This document shows positions 25,748-34,820 of a DNA stretch of 64,000 nt, in pieces; the first letter of the stretch is position 1, and every line of letters starts with the position of its first letter. The notes under the pieces are model-generated. The model made no database searches. It saw only the letters and a list, made by a program, of their open reading frames with translations, and was not told where the DNA came from. Origin of the DNA: CBFIDE01 sp965661265 (lineage in GTDB: Bacteria > Bacteroidota > Bacteroidia > Flavobacteriales > Schleiferiaceae); contig CBFIDE010000011.1 in the NCBI GenBank assembly GCA_965661265.1, positions 4,786-68,785 of the forward strand, read 5' to 3'. The position numbers and the translations under genes are program-made.

Positions 25748-27052
25748 ATGAAAAGAGTTTTAGGAATTTTAGTTTTAGCAATAAGCCTCAGTGTTTCGGC
25801 ACAAGAAGGACCAAAAATCACAAGTGCAGTTATTGCTGTTGATAGAAATAACGACTTAGGAGAAGCCAAAAAGTATATAGATGAGGCAGCTGAAATAATC
25901 AAGCAAAAAGGAGAAGGTGCTGTTAAGCCTAAAAGCATGTCTAAGTTTTACTATTACGTTGGTAAGATTAATATGCAAATTTCAAATACGCCAGATCTAG
26001 CTGCACAATACCCAAATGCGACCGATGAAGCATTTGAAGGCTATACTAAACTGATTGATTACGAAGAAAGAATAGGAAAAAAGAAGTATACCAAAACTGC
26101 AATATTAGATCTTCAAACTGTTGCGAATAGCTATGCTAAATTGGGCATAGACGCAGCTGGAAAAAAGGACTATGCTAGCGCATATACTTATTTCATGAAG
26201 TCCTATGATCTAAAAAAGAAGCCATATATAGGAGTAACTGATACTACACTATTATACAATGCATCTGTTATGGCTTATCAAGCTGAAAATTATACAGAGG
26301 CACTTGCAAGGAATAAGCAATTGGTAGAATTTGGATACTCTGGATTAGTCTTTTCAGCTAAAAACTCTGAAACGGGTGAAGTAGATGCATTTGGGAGTAA
26401 AAGACAGGCCGAAATGGCAGTGAAATCCGGTAAATATACTGATCTTACTTCAGATGGCGATTTAAGAGCATCCTTAATTCTAACTACAGCTCGGTTATCT
26501 TTGAAAACTGGAGATACAACCGCTTATAATGATTATATCCAAATGGGTCGCACAAAGTTTCCAGGAGATGAAGCTCTTTTAAATGAAGAATTGAATATTT
26601 ATCTTCAGTCTGAGCAATTTGAGAAAGCCTTAGTGAACTTAGACCAGGCGATTGTAAATGATCCAGAGAATAAATTATACTATTATATCAAAGGATTTAT
26701 TCAGCAAAATTCTATGAAGGATATTGAAAGTGCACAACTAAGCTATAGTAAAGCACTTGAAATTGATAGCATGTATCTAGATCCATTATATATGAATGGA
26801 TTAATTTATGTAGAGGAAGCTAATGCAATTGCAAAAGAAATGAATGCATTGCCATTGAACGCAACTAGCAAATACAATAAACTTAAAAAGGATCAAGCGG
26901 CACAGTTTGCAAAAGCTTTACCATATTTTGAAAAGGCAAGAAAAGTATCGCCGAAGGATAAGGATACTTTAACAGCTTTAGCAGAAGTTTACAGAAAATT
27001 AAAAATGTATGAGGAAGCTAAGCAGATCCAAGAGGAGATAGCGAACTTATAA
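25748..27052 (+). CDS. Exported tetratricopeptide-repeat protein
   Basis: A 434-residue protein with signal peptide MKRVLGILVLAISLSVSAQ, then TPR repeats throughout. Examples are AASAYTYFMKSYDLKKKP-like segments, FEKALVNLDQAIVNDPENKLYYYIKG, AQLSYSKALEIDSMYLDPLYMNG and ALPYFEKARKVSPKDKDTL. It is probably a periplasmic scaffold for protein interaction. The ATG at 25748 is chosen because of the signal peptide and promoter; a longer frame from 25703 has no signal logic. No partner is evident. Confidence 0.85.
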   Translation: MKRVLGILVLAISLSVSAQEGPKITSAVIAVDRNNDLGEAKKYIDEAAEIIKQKGEGAVKPKSMSKFYYYVGKINMQISNTPDLAAQYPNATDEAFEGYTKLIDYEERIGKKKYTKTAILDLQTVANSYAKLGIDAAGKKDYASAYTYFMKSYDLKKKPYIGVTDTTLLYNASVMAYQAENYTEALARNKQLVEFGYSGLVFSAKNSETGEVDAFGSKRQAEMAVKSGKYTDLTSDGDLRASLILTTARLSLKTGDTTAYNDYIQMGRTKFPGDEALLNEELNIYLQSEQFEKALVNLDQAIVNDPENKLYYYIKGFIQQNSMKDIESAQLSYSKALEIDSMYLDPLYMNGLIYVEEANAIAKEMNALPLNATSKYNKLKKDQAAQFAKALPYFEKARKVSPKDKDTLTALAEVYRKLKMYEEAKQIQEEIANL

Positions 27053-27158
27053 TTACAAGGGATAAAAGAGAGAGGAATTAAGTTTCCTCTTTCTTTTAAA
27101 GCTTCTACTTGACATAATATTAATTATAAGTTTAAAGTTTTAATAGTTATTAATATAA

Positions 27159-27536
27159 TTAGTAAAACTTAAAATCTTGAGAAACTCCTTGCAAAGTCAC
27201 TGTATCTTGATATACAATTAATTCGCTATACTGAGCAGGATTAGTGCCTGTACAATAATCAGATCCCGGCAATGTAAATGTGGAATTCGAGTATTTAGGT
27301 AAGGAATAACTGCTGTTAGAATAACAACTACTGCTGATATCGATGGTTGCACTTGAAGGTGATGGCACTCCTTGTGTACTATAAACTGTATATGCCCTTA
27401 AAAGATAATCAAGGCTATCTCCTGTGATATGACCTACAGATTTATACGTTATAATTACTCCACCTAATTCGTGGCCTGCTTTTAGGCCTGATAGCACAGT
27501 TAGCGCTATTACTAATACTAATAATATTCTTTTCAT
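27159..27536 (-). pseudogene. Truncated N-terminus of a large surface-type protein
   Basis: A 125-residue frame with signal peptide MKRILLVLVIALTVLSGLKAG. It then matches the start of giant Bacteroidota surface proteins: HELGGVIITYKSVG, DYLLRAYTVYSTQG and a SELIVYQDTVTLQGVSQDFKFY segment. In those proteins a long mature part with PKD-type domains and a gliding/T9SS end follows. Here the frame stops at TAA where the next conserved block would begin, and no continuation is seen in the 105 bases to the next gene. A short independent secreted protein is possible but less likely. Confidence 0.6.
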
Positions 27537-27694
27537 CTCCCTAGATTTTTGACTAATCTAATTAATCATTACTCAGAGCCTAAGAATGCATTATCTTATG
27601 ATTAGTGTCATCTAGTTTCAGTATAAAGTTTAATTTATTTTTACCAATTCTGATAGAGCTTATTGAGTAGAAGCCTGATTGTATGAGTCTATGA

Positions 27695-28729
27695 TTATCT
27701 TAATACTAAATCCTTTGCCTCTTTAGGACCCAACTCCCCTATCTCCCAAATATCTTGCTTACACTCTTTCGCTTTTGCGATTAACTCTTCAACATTGGAT
27801 TCGTTAATGCTTATTAATAGAGGGCCACTGGTTTGCGGATCTGCAATTAGTCTATAATCATGAATCTTATCATCTAAAACTACTTTATCGCCGTAAGCTG
27901 CCCAGTTTCTTTCCGTACCTCCAGCAATTGCTTTTAGATCTAAGTAATAATCTGTAAAGTCAAATTTTGGAATGTCCTTATAGTTGAGAAAAGCACTACC
28001 ATTACTCGCTTCGGCCAATTCAATTAAATGACCGGCCAAACCAAATCCTGTAACATCTGTGAGCCCACCAATTCCTTTAATTTGATCTAACTCAGCTCCA
28101 AAAGTATTCAGACTTAACATAGAGTCTCTTGCCACTTTCAAATCTTCTTCTCTAGCTAGCTTTTTCTTTTGTGCGGTGCTAATCAATCCAATGCCAATTG
28201 GCTTTGTAAGGAATAATTTATCTCCGATTTTAGCATCAGAATTTCTTCTTAGCTTTTTTGGATTCACAATACCATTTACAGAAAGTCCAAAAATGGGCTC
28301 TGGCGCATCAATACTATGACCTCCAGCCAAGGGAATGCCTGCTTTTTGACAAATTGAGCGTGCTCCTTCAAGTACTCTTGCAGCTTCTGAAATTGGAATT
28401 TTATTTATCGGCCAAGCCAAAATAGCTATTGCCATAATAGGCTTTGCTCCCATAGCATATACATCACTAATGGCATTTGCAGAAGAGATCGCACCAAAAT
28501 CAAATGCATCATCTACTATGGGCATAAAAAAGTCTGTTGTACTTACCACAGCTTGATCCTCATTAATCTGAAAAACTGCTGCATCATCTTTTTCTGAATT
28601 CCCCACTAATAATGACTCAAACTGCCTGTTTAGGTCAGACTCTCCTAATATCTCTTCTAAAACATCTGGTGCAATTTTACATCCACATCCGGCACCATGA
28701 CTAAATTCTGTAAGTTTAATATTCTCCAA
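27695..28729 (-). CDS. selD: Selenide, water dikinase
   Basis: A 344-residue enzyme that makes selenophosphate from selenide and ATP. The active site is HGAGCGCKIAP with Cys15 and Lys18, so the catalytic residue is Cys, not selenocysteine. Next come DDAAVFQINEDQAVVSTTDFF, MPIVDDAFDFGAISSANAISDVYAMG, AGGHSI, TDVTGFGLAGHL and DPQTSGPLL. The start appears to be TTG at 28729, since no ATG fits the family N-terminus. One base separates it from the mnmH stop, so its selenophosphate most likely feeds tRNA 2-selenouridine formation. Confidence 0.95.
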   Translation of the reverse strand: MENIKLTEFSHGAGCGCKIAPDVLEEILGESDLNRQFESLLVGNSEKDDAAVFQINEDQAVVSTTDFFMPIVDDAFDFGAISSANAISDVYAMGAKPIMAIAILAWPINKIPISEAARVLEGARSICQKAGIPLAGGHSIDAPEPIFGLSVNGIVNPKKLRRNSDAKIGDKLFLTKPIGIGLISTAQKKKLAREEDLKVARDSMLSLNTFGAELDQIKGIGGLTDVTGFGLAGHLIELAEASNGSAFLNYKDIPKFDFTDYYLDLKAIAGGTERNWAAYGDKVVLDDKIHDYRLIADPQTSGPLLISINESNVEELIAKAKECKQDIWEIGELGPKEAKDLVLR

Positions 28730-28730
28730 T

Positions 28731-29738
28731 CTAAAGTTCTTCTTTTATTATTTGTGCCATTTCTAATGGACTTTCCATTTCAAATTTGAAATGTCTTTGA
28801 ATCTTCTTATTACCGCTTTTTAAAGCTTTTAGATAATACTTATCGTAATAGTCCAAAATGATATCTACCGCCTTATGCAAGTTGCCACTAACAATAGCTT
28901 TTTTAGCCTCTAGAGTCATCGCTCCTCCTAGTCGCTTAGAAATCTTGTCAGTGGCCAAAAGTAAATCTTCTGTATTGCTATCCCCGTATAGAGAAACTAA
29001 GTTTTCTAATCTTCTTTCTCTTGGCAATTCAATGACAATCCTTGGAGCGCTTTGTTTGGCCCGATACATATCTTCATGAAAATAAACACCGCCTATGGTA
29101 AAGGACTCATCTTCAAGCCAAACTGCTCGACTGAGATCTATTTTCTTTAATTCTAAGGCTATACTATTCTGAAAGTGTTCTGAGCTGGGCTGAGTGCCTG
29201 AAAGAACTCCGCCAAAAACACTACCCATATGGTTGGCTTTAGCTTCTAGATCAATTACTTGCTCGTCTAGTTTTCTAAGCTCCTTGAGAACCTCAGTTTT
29301 TAAACTGCCTGTATTACCAGAAAGAACAAGGTATTTATAGTCTTTTTTAAAGGTCGAAACTAAATCCTGACGATATGCCTTATAGCCACCTTCAAGAACA
29401 AAGGTCTCATAACCGCAATTCTCAATTAACCAAGCAAAAGAATTTGAACGCATTCCTCCTCTCCAGCAATAAAATCTAAAACTATTTCCACCAAGAGCTC
29501 TAGTATTCTTAAGGAAACTAGCCAGCTTAGGACCCACAATTTCTAAGCCTCTTTCAATTGCTTTTCTCTTTGACCGCTGCTTATAGATGGTTCCTACATC
29601 CGCTCTTTCATCATTTTCAAATAATGGAATATTAAAAGCACCCTCAATAGATGCATGTTCATATTCGGCTGGAGTTCTAACGTCAATTATAGAGGAATCC
29701 ATTGCTAGAAAATCATCCAGCTTTAGTGTTTTTGCCAT
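28731..29738 (-). CDS. mnmH: tRNA 2-selenouridine synthase
   Basis: A 335-residue protein with an N-terminal rhodanese domain (IDVRTPAEYEHASIEGAFNIP) whose catalytic Cys91 sits in the hallmark YCWRGGMRSNSFAW. A C-terminal P-loop follows (GNTGSLKT at 141-148, with Leu where many have Gly or Ser). The enzyme replaces sulfur by selenium in the wobble uridine of certain tRNAs through a geranylated intermediate. It is the first gene of the mnmH-selD pair; the CBS gene upstream is 4 bases away on the same strand. Confidence 0.95.
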   Translation of the reverse strand: MAKTLKLDDFLAMDSSIIDVRTPAEYEHASIEGAFNIPLFENDERADVGTIYKQRSKRKAIERGLEIVGPKLASFLKNTRALGGNSFRFYCWRGGMRSNSFAWLIENCGYETFVLEGGYKAYRQDLVSTFKKDYKYLVLSGNTGSLKTEVLKELRKLDEQVIDLEAKANHMGSVFGGVLSGTQPSSEHFQNSIALELKKIDLSRAVWLEDESFTIGGVYFHEDMYRAKQSAPRIVIELPRERRLENLVSLYGDSNTEDLLLATDKISKRLGGAMTLEAKKAIVSGNLHKAVDIILDYYDKYYLKALKSGNKKIQRHFKFEMESPLEMAQIIKEEL

Positions 29739-29741
29739 ACT

Positions 29742-30206
29742 TTAAGGTCTCCAGGTTTCTTTGTTTAAAGCCTGCATAGCTCTAAGAATATCTTTCTGAC
29801 TTATTTGCCCTATTAATTTTTCATTTTCGATTACTGGAAACCTTCTAAGTCTTAGTTTTAAGAATAATTCTGCAACTTCAAATATATCTTGCCCTGGGTG
29901 AACAGTAATAGGTTTATAAGTCATTCTCTTCTTCACCTTCTCAGACATCTTAGGAGAATTATTATACATGCCTTTAACAGCATCTTTTAAGCAGTCACCT
30001 TCTGAGATAACACCAACAAGAGTGCCATCAGCAGTAAGGACTGGTCCACCAGAAATGTTTTTCTTCACCAGAATCTCCGCTACTTCTTCTATGCTTTGAT
30101 CTGGGCTAAAGCAAACGGGTTTCTTAGCCATAAAATCTTTTACTTGAAGTGATTGAGGCTTATACTTAGTTTCGGTTTGTCTAACACCTTGATAATTTGA
30201 CACCAT
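29742..30206 (-). CDS. CBS-domain pair protein
   Basis: A 154-residue protein made of two CBS domains: DFMAKKPVCFSPDQSIEEVAEILVKKNISGGPVL with GTLVGVISEGDCL, then PITVHPGQDIFEVAELFLKLRLRRFPVIEN with KLIGQISQKDILRA. Such stand-alone pairs bind adenosyl nucleotides and regulate partners. It lies just before mnmH on the same strand (3-base gap), so it is probably co-transcribed. No link with selenium chemistry is known to me. Confidence 0.9.
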   Translation of the reverse strand: MVSNYQGVRQTETKYKPQSLQVKDFMAKKPVCFSPDQSIEEVAEILVKKNISGGPVLTADGTLVGVISEGDCLKDAVKGMYNNSPKMSEKVKKRMTYKPITVHPGQDIFEVAELFLKLRLRRFPVIENEKLIGQISQKDILRAMQALNKETWRP

Positions 30207-30275
30207 AGCTTTTAATTTAGTATCCCTTAATATACTTAATTTAAGAATACTCTAGAATGCGTGAGGAGAATATTG

Positions 30276-31484
30276 TTAGGCACTTAAATTTCTCAAAGGT
30301 CTTATTGCTAGAAATATACTGATTGTCATTAAGATAGCTCCTAAAATAAAGGCGGCTCCAGGAAATTGAACCATTGCATTATCAGCAGTGAAACTAGCAA
30401 AAGTAAATGTCATCAAAGGTGGCCCGATTATACTACTCAGGCTAATAATACTAGTGAGCGCTCCCTGTAATTCTCCTTGCTCATTATCCGGAACTTGATT
30501 GCTTATAAGGCCTTGTAATGTAGGCCCCGCGATTCCGCCGAGGCAATAAGGCACAAGAAAAACAAAGATCATCCAGGACTGCGACGCCAGACCAAAAAGA
30601 ATCATTCCTAGCATATACAGTGTCATTCCTACAATGATGGTATTCTTAACTCCAAACTTCTTGACTGCCTTTTTTACCATTAGCGCTTGAACCAAAGCCA
30701 CTAAAACACCAACCACCGCTAAAGAATATCCCACCATTGCTTCATCCCATTCAAACTTGAACATGGTATAAAATGACCATGTAGATTGAACACTATGACC
30801 TGCGATATACATTAAAAAGAAGCTTAATATAAAAGCGGCTATCAAAGGATATCGCTTTAAGTGAATTAAAGAACCTACTGGATTGGCTCTTTTCCATTCA
30901 AATGATCTACGCTTACTTTTTGGCAATGATTCTGGAAGTACTATTAAACCATATAAAAAGTTCAAGAGACTTAGTGCTGCCGCAAAAAGAAAAGGTACTT
31001 GAACGCCCCATTGAGCAGCCACTCCTCCGATAACTGGACCGATTATAAAGCCTAGTCCAAAGGCAGCACCTACCATTCCAAAGTTCTGAGCTTTATTTTC
31101 TGCCGTACTTATATCGGCTATATACGCATTGGCCACGGTAAAACTAGCCCCTGTAACTCCAGCTAATATTCGACCTACAAAGAGCCAAGCTATACTTGGA
31201 GCAAAAGCATGAAATATATAATCTATTCCTAAGCCAAAAAGAGCAAGCAGAATAATGGGCCTCCTTCCATGAGCATCAGAAAGCTCGCCCATAATAGGAG
31301 CACAAATAAATTGCATAAAAGCATAGGAGAAAATCAGCCATCCACCTACTCTACTTGCTTCACTTAATCCCCCTCCTTGTAAACTTTCAATTAAGCTGGG
31401 TAATACAGGTATGATAATCCCAATACCAATTACATCTATAAGGATGGTTATAAAAATAAAACTTAAAGATGCTTTCCTTCCCAT
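30276..31484 (-). CDS. MFS exporter, DHA1/TetA-like
   Basis: A 402-residue membrane protein with 12 predicted helices. Motif A (GELSDAHGRRPIILLALFG) follows helix 2, and the start FIFITILIDVIGIGIIIPVLPSLI and GRILAGVTGASFTVANAYIADIS are typical of the TetA branch of drug:H+ antiporters. GFIIGPVIGG (motif C) supports export. The substrate is unknown; chromosomal relatives in Bacteroidota are often annotated as tetracycline-resistance-like without evidence. It stands alone on the minus strand. Confidence 0.85.
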   Translation of the reverse strand: MGRKASLSFIFITILIDVIGIGIIIPVLPSLIESLQGGGLSEASRVGGWLIFSYAFMQFICAPIMGELSDAHGRRPIILLALFGLGIDYIFHAFAPSIAWLFVGRILAGVTGASFTVANAYIADISTAENKAQNFGMVGAAFGLGFIIGPVIGGVAAQWGVQVPFLFAAALSLLNFLYGLIVLPESLPKSKRRSFEWKRANPVGSLIHLKRYPLIAAFILSFFLMYIAGHSVQSTWSFYTMFKFEWDEAMVGYSLAVVGVLVALVQALMVKKAVKKFGVKNTIIVGMTLYMLGMILFGLASQSWMIFVFLVPYCLGGIAGPTLQGLISNQVPDNEQGELQGALTSIISLSSIIGPPLMTFTFASFTADNAMVQFPGAAFILGAILMTISIFLAIRPLRNLSA

Positions 31485-31599
31485 TTCTATTTAATTATCA
31501 CTAGAATGAGTGATATGTTAATTGATTTAAAGTCCTAAATTATAGAAGTAATTATTTTGCTTTTTAGCAAAGAGCGAAAGTAACATTAAAATCAAACGG

Positions 31600-31908
31600 A
31601 TGACCAAATTAATTATCGACTCATTATCTAAGACCTACACAAATGGCGTGAAAGCAATAGACTACATTAACTTAGAGATTAGCAGCGGTATGTTTGGGCT
31701 GTTAGGGCCTAATTGAGCTGAAAAATCAAGTTTAATGAGAACCTTTGCTAGCTTGCAAGAAGCTGACAGTGGAACTGCTTTTTTGATGATATTGATGTTT
31801 TAAATGAACCAACAAAGCTCAGACAAAACTTAGGATATCTTCCGCAGGAGTTTGGTGTATATCCAAATGAGAGAAATGCCGATGTAGTAGCTGACATGAT
31901 CATTTAGA
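31600..31908 (+). pseudogene. Decayed ABC transporter ATP-binding gene
   Basis: The frame starts normally (MTKLIIDSLSKTYTNGVKAI, then LEISSGMFGLLGPN) but Walker A is broken: a TGA replaces the Gly after GPN, and Glu replaces the next Gly before KSSLMR. A one-base loss in a T run near 31783 then shifts the frame to give DDIDVLNEPTKLRQNLGYLPQEFGVYPN (the Q loop), ending at TAG. The signature and Walker B halves are missing. Bases 31909-32062 hold a further short open stretch (MVLDRLFVNFGNAEYDIQIP) that I do not recognise. Clearly non-functional. Confidence 0.88.
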
Positions 31909-32062
31909 ATAAGTCGAATATGGTTTTGGACCGCTTATTTGTGAATTTTGGAAATGCTGAATATGATATTCAAATTCCAAATTCGGAAAGAGTTCTTTAC
32001 GATACTGTCAATGGTTGAAAAATGTGCAAACTATAAGGAAAAGAACAGCCAGTTTTATCATT

Positions 32063-33067
32063 CTAATACTGAATTAAAGCACTTGCCCATGTAAACCCAC
32101 TTCCAAAAGCCGCCAAACAAATTAAGTCTCCTTCCTTTATCTTTCCTTCTTCCCAAGCTTCACTCATTGCAATGGGAATAGAAGCTGCGGTTGTATTTCC
32201 GTATCGCATGATATTATTATAAACCTGATCATCGCTGAATTCAAATTGCTTTTGAATGAACTGACTTATTCTAAGGTTTGCTTGATGCGGAACTAATAAA
32301 TCAATATCTTCTTTCTTCTTATCATTAGCATGCAAAGCTTCCATAATTACCTCGCTGAAGCGGGTTACAGCATGCTTAAACACAAAGTTTCCATTCATAT
32401 ATGGATAATAAGAAATATCATTTTGATCATTAGCAGCAATGATTTCGGGCACCCATTTGGTAGTGCTTGGACCTAAAAGAGCTAGCTCCTTTGCATGTTG
32501 ACCTTCAGAATGTAAATGTGTGCTTAAAATACCTTTATCATCTGCACTTCTTTCCAGGACAACAGCTCCTGCTCCATCGCCAAAGATTACAGAAACACCT
32601 CTTCCTCTTGTAGTTTTATCTAGCCCACCAGAATGCAATTCACTTCCAATAACAAGTACCTTTTGATACATTCCTGTTTTAATAAAATTGTCAGCAACAG
32701 AAAGTGCGTAAACAAAACCTGAGCACTGATTTCTTACATCTAGAGCACCAATTTCTTTAATACCCAATTGTTGTTGAACCATAACACCTGGCCCCGGAAA
32801 ATAATAATCAGGACTTAGGGTGGCAAAAACAATAAAATCGATTTCATCAGCACTTACTCCTGCTCTTTCCATGGCAAGCTTAGCAGCCTTTGTACCCATA
32901 GTTGAGACGGAATCCTCACTTCCTGGAACCACCCATCTTCTTTCTTGAATCCCTGTTCTTTCCTGAATCCAGGCGTCACTAGTCTCCATTAATTCTTCTA
33001 AGTCCTTATTCTTCACTACGTTCTCTGGAACATAATGGCCAATTCCGGTAATTTTACTTCTATACAT
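32063..33067 (-). CDS. Ketoacyl-ACP synthase III (FabH-like)
   Basis: A 334-residue thiolase-fold enzyme with the KAS III triad Cys115 (RNQCSGFVYAL), His261 (VPHQANLRI) and Asn291 (MRYGNTTAASIP). It starts fatty-acid or related chains by condensing an acyl-CoA with malonyl-ACP. It is somewhat longer than standard FabH and belongs to the KAS III-like group common in Flavobacteria, often a second copy with altered primer preference. It follows the AlkB-like gene on the same strand after a 20-base gap, so the two may act in one lipid pathway. That link is inference. Confidence 0.88.
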   Translation of the reverse strand: MYRSKITGIGHYVPENVVKNKDLEELMETSDAWIQERTGIQERRWVVPGSEDSVSTMGTKAAKLAMERAGVSADEIDFIVFATLSPDYYFPGPGVMVQQQLGIKEIGALDVRNQCSGFVYALSVADNFIKTGMYQKVLVIGSELHSGGLDKTTRGRGVSVIFGDGAGAVVLERSADDKGILSTHLHSEGQHAKELALLGPSTTKWVPEIIAANDQNDISYYPYMNGNFVFKHAVTRFSEVIMEALHANDKKKEDIDLLVPHQANLRISQFIQKQFEFSDDQVYNNIMRYGNTTAASIPIAMSEAWEEGKIKEGDLICLAAFGSGFTWASALIQY

Positions 33068-33087
33068 AATACGTGATTGTCTTCTGT

Positions 33088-34125
33088 TTAACTTTTTGGA
33101 ATCCTAGGATTCATAATTAAAAAATATATCGGTGGCAAAAATGCCAAAACCATCATAGACGGATAGCCTGCAGGTAGCTGTGGGCTTTCATCATGATGCT
33201 CAAGTACTTGATACTTTTTATGCGGATATGCATGATGATCGCTATGTCTGGTTAATTCGAATAATAGCAATCTACCAAAATTTTGATTGGAATTCCAAGA
33301 ATGCTCTACAGAAGTATCTTCGTAACGATTCTCGCTTAACTTTTTTCTTCTAAGGCCATAATGCTCAATGTAATTCACAGTCTCTAAGAGCAAAATCCCG
33401 ATAAGGGCCGCAAAAAGAAAAGCTATTAATACGTTTAAAGAGAAGACAAGATAGATTATTCCCAACATTAAAATGCTAACGATTGTAATCCTAATCATTT
33501 CATTTTTAAGGCTCAAGGCCGATTTATTCTTTCGTTGACTCCGCTTATTTTCTATCCTCCATGCAGATAAATAGGAATAAAGGATGGATCGAATCCAAAA
33601 GAAAAATAGCACTTCATTCTTTTTGGCAGTTGCTGGATCATCTTCTGTTGCTACATTTTTATGGTGTCCATAATTATGCTCAATAAAAAAATGAGTATAC
33701 AAAGTGGATTGAAGGAGAAGCTTAGCATAAAATTGCTCTAGCTTATTGGATCTATGGCCCAATTCATGAGCAACATTAATTCCTAGAATTCCGCACATCA
33801 TTCCCAGTGAAGTCACTCTGCCCCAATACTCTGGAGAAGTAATACTCAAATTCTGAACTGCAAATAGAAACCATATTAAAAAGCCCCATTGAATAAACAC
33901 AACCCAATGAAGGATGCGATCATACCAAGGATCTTCAGAGATAATCTCTTTTTGGAGACCTATTAAATTAGATTGATTTGCAGGACTTATTAACTCCACA
34001 ATTGGAACAAAACCAAAACTAAAGATTAGTGGCAAAAAACAAAGCCATCCCGATTGTGTAAAGCTTACAGCTGTGAGACTTGGGATAATAAATGCTAAAG
34101 AATACTTCAAAAATCTAAAACGCAT
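33088..34125 (-). CDS. AlkB-type membrane hydroxylase (alkane 1-monooxygenase-like)
   Basis: A 345-residue membrane di-iron protein. The histidine motifs are HELGH at 120-124, EHNYGHH at 149-155, NYIEHYGL, and RHSDHHAYPHK near the C-terminus. This set fits AlkB rather than acyl-lipid desaturases, which lack the NYIEHYG box. About six hydrophobic segments surround the motifs. It should hydroxylate the terminal carbon of an alkane or fatty chain using O2 and rubredoxin. No rubredoxin gene is adjacent. It is co-oriented with the KAS III-like gene, which may point to lipid modification rather than alkane growth. Confidence 0.88.
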   Translation of the reverse strand: MRFRFLKYSLAFIIPSLTAVSFTQSGWLCFLPLIFSFGFVPIVELISPANQSNLIGLQKEIISEDPWYDRILHWVVFIQWGFLIWFLFAVQNLSITSPEYWGRVTSLGMMCGILGINVAHELGHRSNKLEQFYAKLLLQSTLYTHFFIEHNYGHHKNVATEDDPATAKKNEVLFFFWIRSILYSYLSAWRIENKRSQRKNKSALSLKNEMIRITIVSILMLGIIYLVFSLNVLIAFLFAALIGILLLETVNYIEHYGLRRKKLSENRYEDTSVEHSWNSNQNFGRLLLFELTRHSDHHAYPHKKYQVLEHHDESPQLPAGYPSMMVLAFLPPIYFLIMNPRIPKS

Positions 34126-34154
34126 CGTTAAAAATAATAAAAGATAGCATGATT

Positions 34155-34820
34155 CTAATTCAAACTCAGAATAGATTGCCTTTCTTCTAACATTCCTTGA
34201 GCAAAGGCCTGTTTTAATATTATCTCTATCAATCGATCTTCATCAATTTCTTGAGGATCGTAGGGCGTTTTTAAATCGATATTATAATAGCCTGCTGCAA
34301 CATTCCACCAAAAGGCATTCCAACCAGACCTATAGGTACTGATAAGCTCATAGCTAGTCATATTGGTCTCTCTAAAGATAAGCTTGGATAAGATTTGGCC
34401 TTCAGACCTTGTTAAGCTTTTCAATTCTTCTTCAAATCTATCCTCTAAATAGGTTTGAAAATCTTTGATCAATTTCTTCTTCTTCCGTCTTGACTTTAAA
34501 GGTTTTAGTAAAAGATTTAAACTATCTAGTTTATTTCCAGCGATCACTGCATACGGATATACCTTAATCACCCTTCTTTTAAGAATGTAAAATCGCCTGC
34601 GGGCTTCATAGCTGTCAAATGTTGGTGTAGGCACTAATAGAACTTCATCCAGCACCATGATTGGAATTGTATCACCATTAACAATAATGGCGTCTACAAC
34701 CAGCTTATTCCCTTTAGAGGAATAATCTACATAGTTTTTATCCCTCTTTACCGTATCGCTTTGGGCTTGAATCGCCGGAAGGCAAAAGAGAAAAAAAAAT
34801 ACCAAGCTTATGGCTTTCAT
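34155..34820 (-). CDS. DUF4294 family exported protein
   Basis: A 221-residue protein with signal peptide MKAISLVFFFLFCLPAIQAQ. The conserved core is VNGDTIPIMVLDEV, RRRFYILKRRVIKVYPYAVIAGNKL, LIFRETNMTSYELISTYRSGWNAFWWNVAAGYY and YDPQEIDEDRLIEIILKQA, the DUF4294 pattern of Bacteroidota. It has no known role and is likely periplasmic. Its start overlaps the stop of the biotin carboxylase gene (ATGA). Confidence 0.88.
   Translation of the reverse strand: MKAISLVFFFLFCLPAIQAQSDTVKRDKNYVDYSSKGNKLVVDAIIVNGDTIPIMVLDEVLLVPTPTFDSYEARRRFYILKRRVIKVYPYAVIAGNKLDSLNLLLKPLKSRRKKKKLIKDFQTYLEDRFEEELKSLTRSEGQILSKLIFRETNMTSYELISTYRSGWNAFWWNVAAGYYNIDLKTPYDPQEIDEDRLIEIILKQAFAQGMLEERQSILSLN

Noticed and set aside
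30276..31484. Tetracycline-resistance gene
   Set aside because: The protein is only TetA-like in motifs; chromosomal exporters of this type usually have unknown substrates.
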